Shown here one piece after another: positions 1 to 5,178 of a stretch of DNA of 9,124 nt. The DNA is from Nitrospirota bacterium. GTDB lineage: Bacteria > Nitrospinota > Nitrospinia > Nitrospinales > Nitrospinaceae. The notes beneath the pieces were generated by a model that worked only from the letters and a program-made list of their open reading frames with translations, did no database searches and was not told the DNA's origin. Position numbers and translations under genes: made by a program. Every line of letters begins with the position of its first letter. Positions within the stretch are counted from its first letter, which is position 1. Location: NCBI GenBank assembly GCA_030600405.1, contig JAUVMD010000033.1, forward strand, positions 1 through 9,124, written 5' to 3'.

Positions 1-1
1 A

Positions 2-625
2 TCGTTGACCCCCTGGCAGAAGGTGCAACCCAAGCAGATGGTGTATGCCAGCGACGAGTTTCGGACCGGCCGCAAGAGCCGCCTGCGCATTTTATTTGAA
101 GATTCCAGCCTGATGGCCTTGGGCCCCAACTCCCGGATGCGAATTTCGTCCTATCTGTATGACGCCAAGGAGAAGCTTCGTCAGGGGGTGATCACTATCG
201 GTCACGGCATTTCCATGTATATCGTCAATAAGGAGCAGAAGCATCCCCAATCCCACTTCAAGATTCTTTCCCCCACTGCCAATGTGGCGGCGCGCGGCAC
301 CCAGGGCTACTTGAGCGTTTCGCAACTGAAAACCCTGGTTGCCAATCAGGCGGGATTCATCCGTGCCCTCAATGCGGATCCCACCGTTATTGGGGATGTG
401 ATGGTAGGACCGATGATGAAAACGGTCATTGAAGAGGGCAAGCCGCCAACGGAACCGAAATCCCTGACAGGTCCCGAGCGGAATATGATCCAGCAGGTGA
501 TCATGGGCTGGGTGGGTTCACGTTACCGGGAAAAACCCAGGCAAGGCTCCAATGTGATAGACGCCATACAGGAAGAATACGATTTATTCGAGGGAGATGA
601 ATCAGATCCGTGTACCTCGGGTTGA
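2..625 (+). CDS. FecR-domain protein, 5'-truncated by window edge
   Basis: The frame is open to the left edge, so the true start and any signal peptide lie outside the window; TTG at 5 is only the first in-frame start-like codon. The visible part matches the FecR domain: a 'D.FRTGRKSRLRILFEDSSLMALGPNSRMRI' type strand pattern (residues about 17-48), a following 'SYLYD' segment, and the late 'ILSPTANVAARGT' block that corresponds to the family's 'TPtAvagvRGT' motif (about residues 87-100). The remaining 100 or so residues are not recognised. Proteins with this domain are periplasmic or envelope sensors or scaffolds. Many are not tied to iron uptake but sit beside CHASE2 cyclases or surface-protein genes, as here. 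The next gene starts 25 bp after the stop, suggesting one transcript. The family call is firm; the ligand or partner is unknown. Confidence 0.82.
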   Translation, partial: SLTPWQKVQPKQMVYASDEFRTGRKSRLRILFEDSSLMALGPNSRMRISSYLYDAKEKLRQGVITIGHGISMYIVNKEQKHPQSHFKILSPTANVAARGTQGYLSVSQLKTLVANQAGFIRALNADPTVIGDVMVGPMMKTVIEEGKPPTEPKSLTGPERNMIQQVIMGWVGSRYREKPRQGSNVIDAIQEEYDLFEGDESDPCTSG

Positions 626-650
626 GGTAGGATCGAGAGGATAAAACATT

Positions 651-1019
651 GTGCGCAAATCCGAACCGAAACAAAGTCGCAGATTGAACCGGCTGGCCGG
701 AAGCCTTTTGGTGGGCTTGTGGGCGGTAACGCCAGGATGGGTGAATGCCCTCCCTAACGGCGGGGAGATTGTCTCCGGGATTGGTAGCATTCAACAACCC
801 TCTGCGCAGGACTTAGTGATCCAGCAGGACACCCAACGGGATATCGATGTGAACGCAGTCAATATCAACGTCGATGAGTCGTCGTTCAATGAAACCCGTG
901 ATTTAATCCAGAACGGCAATCTGATAAGAGGCGGCGAGATTGATGCTGCCATCCAGCAGGCAACCCTGGGAACCTTTCTCACCGAATTTTTCGAGAACGG
1001 TGGTCCCGGCGGCTGTTGA
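651..1019 (+). CDS. Short secreted protein with the start of a TPS/filamentous-haemagglutinin domain
   Basis: This 122-residue protein starts at GTG 651, with a weak GAGG-type site about 11 bp upstream. Residues 1-33 form a Sec signal peptide: a basic n-region (MRKSEPKQSRRLNR), a hydrophobic core (LAGSLLVGLWAV) and a likely cut after VNA. The mature start, 'LPNGGEIVSGIGSI', followed by 'LVIQQDTQR' and 'NINVDE', matches the opening of the TPS domain of haemagglutinin-like exoproteins (pattern LP.GG.iv.G.asI ... L.I.Q.sqr ... N...FnIg). Those domains normally run about 250 residues and lead proteins of 1000 or more. Here the chain stops after a short unrelated tail ending GGPGGC. It may be a decayed exoprotein or a genuine small secreted protein; the ending shows no leftover reading frame. 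It sits between the FecR gene and a cyclase relic. Confidence 0.68.
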   Translation: MRKSEPKQSRRLNRLAGSLLVGLWAVTPGWVNALPNGGEIVSGIGSIQQPSAQDLVIQQDTQRDIDVNAVNINVDESSFNETRDLIQNGNLIRGGEIDAAIQQATLGTFLTEFFENGGPGGC

Positions 1020-1101
1020 TTTAGCATAATCGAATCCGTTTGACCGGTTTTCCTTCACCTGACTTTTTCCTTGTCGATTTCCCTTGTGTTAAAATCCTCC
1101 C

Positions 1102-1333
1102 ATGAAAATTCGATGGATGAATGTCTTTACAGTATCTGTGTTGATCACCCTGCTTTCCCTTTATATTTATTCACCCAATCTGACCATTTTTGAACTCTTG
1201 GAATTAAAAGCCTACGATTTTAAAATGTCCCTGTGAGGCACACGGTCGGTTTCCGGTCAGACGGTGTATCACGTTTCAGTATCATCCGCCACCCCCGGAT
1301 TGGGACGGTGTTTTTGCCATGCGGACCAAGTAG
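1102..1333 (+). pseudogene. CHASE2-domain adenylate/guanylate cyclase, internal-deletion relic
   Basis: An ATG at 1102 opens 44 codons that read like the N-terminus of a CHASE2 cyclase: a short basic start, one membrane helix (about residues 7-24) and then 'FELLELKAYDFKMSL', matching the CHASE2 entry 'lE.kayDlr..lrG'. A TGA at 1234-1236 replaces what would be Arg (CGA), and the family pattern continues behind it as GTRSVSGQTV. About codon 1260 the match jumps to the +1 frame, where 'RC' and then 'PPPPDWDGVFAMRTK' and TAG at 1331-1333 match the usual extreme C-terminus of these cyclases (RC..y...PPp.DWDGVf.m..K). Everything between, the rest of CHASE2, the membrane helices and the catalytic domain, is missing. 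The next gene's AAAGGA ribosome site begins directly after the TAG, so the intact gene was probably operonic with it. Confidence 0.78.
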
Positions 1334-1348
1334 AAAGGAATTTTGTCT

Positions 1349-1717
1349 GTGATTTTTGGAGAATATCTTGTAGAGCAGAATATCATCCGGAAAAAAGACC
1401 TGGACCGGGCGCTGGAAATCCAAAAAACCGACCGGGTGTCGTTGGGACAGTTGGCGTTACAACAAGGATTGATCGACAACAAGCAGTTGTTTCGGATTCT
1501 GTCCCGTCAGAGGAAGCCGGAGGAAAAAGATAAAAGCTTCGGAAAACTGGCCGTGGAGATGGAATCTCTGAGTCAGGAGCAAGTGGAGATGTTGCTGGAG
1601 CGGCAAATGCACACCAACCGCCTGCTGGGTGAGATTCTAGTATCACAGGGTCTGGTGTCTCAGATGGAATTGATCAAGGCCTTGAAAAAATTCCGGTCGC
1701 AAAACAAAAAAAAATAA
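1349..1717 (+). CDS. Small protein of four MshEN/GspE-N-like repeats
   Basis: The protein has 122 residues from GTG 1349, chosen because AAAGGA at 1334-1339 is then 9 bp away; TTG at 1343 would add two residues but lies too close. The chain is four similar units of about 30 residues, opening with 'FGEYLVEQNII', 'LGQLALQQGLI', 'FGKLAVEMESL' and 'LGEILVSQGLV'. Each continues with a helix of the type 'xxxL..aL..Q'. This is the motif of the N-terminal domain of type II secretion and pilus ATPases (MshEN/GspE-N), which in some proteins binds cyclic di-GMP. There is no ATPase domain, signal peptide or membrane helix, and the end is lysine-rich. Some canonical Arg positions (RLG) are not kept, so nucleotide binding is uncertain. 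A cytoplasmic adaptor in a cyclic-nucleotide or surface-protein cassette is a reasonable guess. Confidence 0.68.
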   Translation: MIFGEYLVEQNIIRKKDLDRALEIQKTDRVSLGQLALQQGLIDNKQLFRILSRQRKPEEKDKSFGKLAVEMESLSQEQVEMLLERQMHTNRLLGEILVSQGLVSQMELIKALKKFRSQNKKK

Positions 1718-1737
1718 GTTCCGGTGTGGAGGAGACG

Positions 1738-1766
1738 GGATTTCCCAGGTCGTTTTTGGGTATAAT
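1738..1766 (+). promoter_or_regulatory. Possible sigma70 promoter for the flavin reductase gene
   Basis: A perfect -10 hexamer TATAAT lies at 1761-1766. The -35 position (about 1738-1743, GGATTT) is poor and there is no TG extension. A start site near 1773 would give a leader of about 40 bases to TTG 1814. The call rests on the -10 alone. Confidence 0.3.
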
Positions 1767-1813
1767 GAACCCTTTTAAATAGTTTGGATTCATGGGTTTT
1801 TCAGGAGAGGACA

Positions 1814-2290
1814 TTGAAAAATAAAAAAGAGGTAGGCAAAGCTCTGGGCCGCGTTCCAAGCGGTTTGTTTGTGGTGACAGCAAAACATAAAGATCAAGAG
1901 GACGCGGTGTTGGCCAGCTGGGTCAACCAGTGTTCGTTCGATCCACCCGCGCTGACGGTGGCGCTGGGGGTGACGCGCCAGGCGCGGCTCGTGGTGGAAG
2001 CGTCTCAAGCGTTCATCGTGAATGTGTTGGGCAAGAATTCGAACGACTTGATGAAACATTTCTTCAAGGTCCCTGTGCCCGGTGTTTCGGTGTTTGACGG
2101 ATTAAAGGTGAGCAAGGGGTTTCACGGTATCAAGGTGCTGAGCGATGCCGTGGCCTATGTGGAATGCGAACTGCGCGAACAGAATGCATTCGGAGATCAT
2201 GTGGTGTATGTCGGAGAAATCGTCAGCGGCAAAATGCTGAAGGGGGGAGACCCTTACTTTCACGTCCGCGACAACGGATTCAATTACTGA
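1814..2290 (+). CDS. Flavin reductase-like FMN-binding protein
   Basis: The protein has 158 residues. Start TTG 1814 is preferred because GGAGAGG (1804-1810) sits just upstream and the family match begins at once; TTG 1784 would add ten residues unlike the family. Motifs in order are 'ALGRVPSGLFVVTA' (about 9-22), 'LASWVNQCSFDPPALTVAL' (about 33-51), 'FIVNVLG' (about 67-73), 'LMKHFFKV' and 'GDHVVYVGEIVSGKML' (about 130-145). These fit the flavin reductase-like split-barrel domain that binds FMN. The closest pattern I recognise is the C-terminal reductase module of cyanobacterial flavodiiron proteins, here standing alone without the diiron or flavodoxin parts. Such proteins use NAD(P)H-reduced flavin in the cytoplasm to pass electrons to a partner. 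The gene has its own possible promoter and ends 13 bp from the convergent minus-strand operon. The partner protein is unknown. Confidence 0.85.
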   Translation: MKNKKEVGKALGRVPSGLFVVTAKHKDQEDAVLASWVNQCSFDPPALTVALGVTRQARLVVEASQAFIVNVLGKNSNDLMKHFFKVPVPGVSVFDGLKVSKGFHGIKVLSDAVAYVECELREQNAFGDHVVYVGEIVSGKMLKGGDPYFHVRDNGFNY

Positions 2291-2303
2291 TAGGGGAGGG
2301 GGG

Positions 2304-2570
2304 TCACTCTAGTCCGATCATTTTGATCAGGTCGGTCCGGGTCAACGCCCAATAGATCCCCAGTCCGATGAAGATGAAACCGCCCAGGCCTCCGGCTACC
2401 AGGAGGACCAGCCGTTTCGGATCTTTTTTGTAAAAATCCTTGACGTCCACCGCAAAACTTTCCACCACGCCTTCGTCCACGTGTTTCTTGAACGTTTTGT
2501 CGATGGCGTCCCGGCCGTAGATGATGCCGAAGATGATCGCAATGATCAATATTTCGATGGCGCCGATCAT
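2304..2570 (-). CDS. Small membrane protein with two helices
   Basis: The protein has 88 residues. Its ATG (2570-2568) overlaps the TGA of the upstream TPR/FGE gene as ATGA, so translation is probably coupled; a GGGAGG lies about 17 bp upstream, too far to be a normal site. Longer in-frame starts exist but overlap the FGE gene and look like shadow sequence. Residues about 3-18 (GAIEILIIAIIFGIIY) and 58-77 (VLLVAGGLGGFIFIGLGIYW) are membrane helices. They flank a charged 40-residue segment containing 'KKHVDEGVVESFAVDVKDFYKKDPKR'-like acidic and basic patches. I do not recognise the family. Position at the end of the Bat-like operon suggests a membrane partner or anchor for the upstream proteins. 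Confidence 0.72.
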   Translation of the reverse strand: MIGAIEILIIAIIFGIIYGRDAIDKTFKKHVDEGVVESFAVDVKDFYKKDPKRLVLLVAGGLGGFIFIGLGIYWALTRTDLIKMIGLE

Positions 2571-3916
2571 GGGTTGTGTACTGAGCCTCCCTGAGCCGTA
2601 TGTTCCAGCCGTGCCGGAATGAATGAATGTTCCAGAGAGGTCAGCCGCTTGGGGGCGGAACTTTCCAGCCCCTCCTGGGCGCACCGGAACCCGTAATCGT
2701 CCAGCGCCGTATTCGGGTAGCTGTTGTTCCGAAAAGAGGCGTAAACAAAGGACCTGAGGTCTCTCCACGACCCGCCCTTGAGGACCTTGAATTCCCCCCC
2801 AATCTGTCCCTTTGGATTCAAGTTGTGATTTTCTTCCTTATAATACTCCCGATCATACCAGTCGTCCACCCATTCTTTAACGTTGCCCAGCATGTGAAAC
2901 AGTCCGAAGGTGCTCTTGCCCTCCGGCATGGAATCGACCGGCACCATGACGCGATAGGCGATCTCTTCGGTCCAGTTCTGCAGATACCGGGCTTTTTGAG
3001 GGGTAATCGGATCGTTTCCCCACGGGAAGAAATTTCCCTCGGTTCCACGCGCCGCTTTTTCCCATTCCGCTTCGGTGGGCAGGCGCTTGTTCTTCCATTT
3101 GCAGAAGGCCGCCGCCCCAAACCAGGTCACGTTGTTGATGGGATAGGATTCCAAACCCTTGCGGGGCTTGAAATCCTTTTCCAGCACCAGTATGCCGAAT
3201 TTGCTGTCCTTGTAGAATTCCTTGAAAGTTTTAACATCGTTTAAAAACGCGGCGAATTGAGCCGCGGTCACTTCATATTTGTCAATATAGTACGCATCCA
3301 GATAGACCTTGTGTTCCGGGGCTTCATCATCACCGTGCCCGTTGGCCCCCATGATAAAAAATCCCTTGGGAAGCAGAATCATGCCTTCCGGCACCGAAAG
3401 CGCGACCTTGCTCAGAAAGCTCCGTGCTTTTTCGGCGAAAGAGCCTTTGGGGTTTTGGGCCAGGTAGCGATTGAGCCATTTACGGGCTTCGTTCTTTTTC
3501 CCGCCCTGAAATAAAATCCAGCCGCCAAAGTAATCCAGTTCGGGGATACTGGAATATTTTTTAAAAGCACCATTCAGATCCTGAATCATGGCATCGGTTG
3601 TTTTGGGGTTTTCAGCATCCAAAACTTTCTGGTACCATTTCTCGGCTTCCTCGAATTGTTTTTCGAGCACGTGATAAAAACCCAAGTTCATATAGGCGAG
3701 AGTGGTGAACCGGTTCGCCTGCGGATTGGCCCGAAGGCCCTGCCGGGTGACTTCGATAGCCTTCGCGACGTTTCCCATCTGGTAATGAATCCACCCCAGT
3801 TGAATGTAATTTTCAATGATCCGGGGAGCGCGGTTGATGACGAACTCATATTGAACGATCGCTTTTCGGTACTCCTTCTGCCGGTAGTACACCTCCGCCA
3901 TGCGTTGGTTGACCAC
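2567..3916 (-). CDS. TPR plus FGE-sulfatase (SUMF1-like) protein, probably the detached 3' half of a larger gene
   Basis: From GTG 3916 this gives 449 residues (ATG 3901 would give 444); neither start has a convincing ribosome site. Residues 1-170 are TPR-type helical repeats ('AEVYYRQKEYRKAI', 'GWIHYQMGNVAKAIEV', 'MNLGFYHVLEKQFEEAEKWY'). Residues about 176-413 are an FGE-sulfatase domain: 'EGMILLPKGFFIMG', 'DKYEVTAAQF', 'RLPTEAEWEKAARG' (278-291), 'PWGNDP', 'GLFHMLGNVKEWVDDWY' (338-354), 'VLKGGSWRD' and 'YGFRC'. The cysteine pair that makes true formylglycine-generating enzymes catalytic, just after 'GGS', is absent, so sulfatase activation is unlikely. Other family members act as ligand-binding or structural domains. 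There is no signal peptide at this start. The reading frame continues that of the preceding TPR gene across two TAA codons with the TPR period unbroken, so it may be expressed only by reinitiation or may be a broken half. Confidence 0.8.
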   Translation of the reverse strand: MVNQRMAEVYYRQKEYRKAIVQYEFVINRAPRIIENYIQLGWIHYQMGNVAKAIEVTRQGLRANPQANRFTTLAYMNLGFYHVLEKQFEEAEKWYQKVLDAENPKTTDAMIQDLNGAFKKYSSIPELDYFGGWILFQGGKKNEARKWLNRYLAQNPKGSFAEKARSFLSKVALSVPEGMILLPKGFFIMGANGHGDDEAPEHKVYLDAYYIDKYEVTAAQFAAFLNDVKTFKEFYKDSKFGILVLEKDFKPRKGLESYPINNVTWFGAAAFCKWKNKRLPTEAEWEKAARGTEGNFFPWGNDPITPQKARYLQNWTEEIAYRVMVPVDSMPEGKSTFGLFHMLGNVKEWVDDWYDREYYKEENHNLNPKGQIGGEFKVLKGGSWRDLRSFVYASFRNNSYPNTALDDYGFRCAQEGLESSAPKRLTSLEHSFIPARLEHTAQGGSVHNP

Positions 3917-3928
3917 GATGCCCTGCGG

Positions 3929-3958
3929 TTAGCGGTTTTGTAATCCATCGAAGAATTA
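3929..3958 (-). other. Two in-frame TAA codons dividing one TPR gene
   Basis: The first gene ends at TAA 3958-3956. Eight sense codons (FFDGLQNR) follow, then a second TAA at 3931-3929, then 'PQGIVVNQRMAEVYY' of the next gene, all in one frame. In TPR numbering the stops occupy positions 22 and 31 of a 34-residue unit, positions that are usually acidic or polar. P32 of that unit and A8, A20 and P32 of the following unit all fall in register. Each TAA is one base from GAA. Confidence 0.8.
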
Positions 3959-5086
3959 CAGGGCCAAATCCGCCTGACCCATTTCCAGGAGTACGGTACC
4001 GATATTCAATTCGGTGAGGAGCCGTCCCGGTTGCAGGCGTTTCATGATTTTTAAATGGAGCAGTGCACTCGGGAACTTTTTCTGTTTCATGTAAATACGG
4101 GTCAGCATTTCATGTGCCAGGTAATACCGAGGGTTGATCTGCGCCGCCTGCAGTAACGCCTCCTCGGCTTTTTCGGAAGCATCCGTCTCCATATAAGCCA
4201 GTCCCAGGTTGAACAATGTGGAAAAATTTCCAGGATCGGCTTTCAAGGCCCGCTCGTAAGCGTGGATGGATTTGTCGTGTTGTTTTAATTCCGAGTAGAT
4301 ATTACCCAGATTATTGAGCGCGTCGATGGATTGCGGATTGATGTCGGCTGATTGCTCCAGATAAAAAATAGCGATCTGAGGTTTAGCCGCTCGGTACATC
4401 ACCAGCCCGACATTGGAGAAGTAAGCTCCCAGCGTTTGTTTCTTGCCAAGAGGGGTCAGGAAATATTTCGATCCCTTCACCACACCAAACCGTTGTTCGT
4501 AAAACGAATCGGGAAACGCTGTTCCTCCTTCGGTCGCTTCGATGTTCACACGGTATTCCGGCGAGTCGTAGCGCACGAAAAAATGATTCGGCAGAGGCAC
4601 CCCGACCAGCGGCAGGTTCAACCGCTCGCCGAGAATGAGATACAGCAGAGACAGGTTCATGCAGTAACCCCGACGGGTCTGCAACAGCCCGTGCAGAAAC
4701 AATTCCGCCGGATTGATCGGCATGCCCGCCGGGTCCAGCGCATCGGTGTAACGGTATCGTCCCTCCTCGTGAATGACCTTTCGCAGAATTTCAACGGTTT
4801 GCTTGGGGGAAGGATTGTCCTTGAGTTGACTGCGGGCCGACTCGGTCAACCGGTTCAGTGTTTTCTTGAGAGGGGCCGTGTTCAGCCGAGGATCCCAATG
4901 ACGCGAGATCAAAAGGAGCGTTTCGGTCAGATCGATCTTGTCTTCCGGCAAGGCCAGGGTGGCTACCAGTTCTTCGGTTATCGAGACCTGGGCCGCAGCG
5001 GCTTGGGGGGGCACCGCTCCAGTCAAAGCCAGCAAGAGGGACAGAGCCCCGATAAATTTGGCAGTGCGTAGCGCTCGGAAATTCAT
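3956..5086 (-). CDS. Exported transglutaminase-like (SirB1-type) TPR protein, probably truncated by nonsense codon
   Basis: The protein has 376 residues from ATG 5086, chosen because it begins a clear Sec signal peptide (MNFRALRTAK, then FIGALSLLLALTGAV, cut near AAA-Q at 32/33) and because an extended -10 promoter lies just upstream. ATG 5182, overlapping the BatA stop, is possible but would bury the signal peptide. Residues about 75-215 are a transglutaminase-like domain of the SirB1 kind: 'RRGYCMNLSLLYLILGERL' with Cys142, 'PLPNHFFVRY' with His168, and 'VNIEATEGG' with Glu183 where many relatives use Asp. Residues about 222-376 are TPR units ('ALNNLGNIYSELKQHDKSI', 'LFNLGLAYMETDASEKAEEAL'). 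The chain ends in mid-TPR at 'GQADLAL', which is unusual. The likely site of action is periplasmic, as a protease- or transglutaminase-fold scaffold. The following gene is its in-frame continuation. Confidence 0.83.
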   Translation of the reverse strand: MNFRALRTAKFIGALSLLLALTGAVPPQAAAAQVSITEELVATLALPEDKIDLTETLLLISRHWDPRLNTAPLKKTLNRLTESARSQLKDNPSPKQTVEILRKVIHEEGRYRYTDALDPAGMPINPAELFLHGLLQTRRGYCMNLSLLYLILGERLNLPLVGVPLPNHFFVRYDSPEYRVNIEATEGGTAFPDSFYEQRFGVVKGSKYFLTPLGKKQTLGAYFSNVGLVMYRAAKPQIAIFYLEQSADINPQSIDALNNLGNIYSELKQHDKSIHAYERALKADPGNFSTLFNLGLAYMETDASEKAEEALLQAAQINPRYYLAHEMLTRIYMKQKKFPSALLHLKIMKRLQPGRLLTELNIGTVLLEMGQADLAL

Positions 5087-5132
5087 TAAAAACTCAAAAG
5101 TTATACGGGTTGATTCTTCATGGCTTGAAATC

Positions 5133-5141
5133 ATTATATCA
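5133..5141 (-). promoter_or_regulatory. Extended -10 promoter before the transglutaminase-TPR gene
   Basis: On the minus strand the sequence reads TGATATAAT: a perfect -10 hexamer with a TGn extension. The -35 region, about 17 bp upstream, is T-rich (TGTTTT) but weak, as is common with extended -10 sites. The predicted start near 5126 leaves a leader of about 40 bases to ATG 5086. It lies in the only sizeable gap of the minus-strand gene set and would let the TPR/FGE part be made apart from DUF58-BatA. Confidence 0.55.
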
Positions 5142-5178
5142 GAATGAGTTTCGCAAAAACATACGGGAGGAATCCCGG

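Noticed and set aside
1021..1101. Gap between the TPS stub and cyclase relic searched for a terminator or promoter
   Set aside because: Only a TAAAAT at 1090 was seen, with no -35 at proper spacing and no hairpin with a T-tract.
1234..1236. TGA in the CHASE2-like frame as a recoded (selenocysteine-type) codon
   Set aside because: The frame also breaks near 1260 and most of the protein is missing, so a nonsense mutation in a relic explains it better. No selenocysteine insertion hairpin was looked for in detail.
2316..2328. GATCA-TTT-TGATC inverted repeat as a terminator of the flavin reductase gene
   Set aside because: The stem is only five pairs and AT-rich, has no T-tract, and lies inside the 3' codons of the convergent membrane-protein gene.
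2627..3244. Long plus-strand frame of 205 codons opposite the FGE gene
   Set aside because: It is the complement of strongly conserved FGE-sulfatase sequence, with no own motif or ribosome site.
3688..3948. 86-codon minus-strand frame from ATG 3948 as the real start of the FGE gene
   Set aside because: It is in a different frame from the TPR/FGE protein, rich in Arg/Ser as shadow frames are, and has no family motif.
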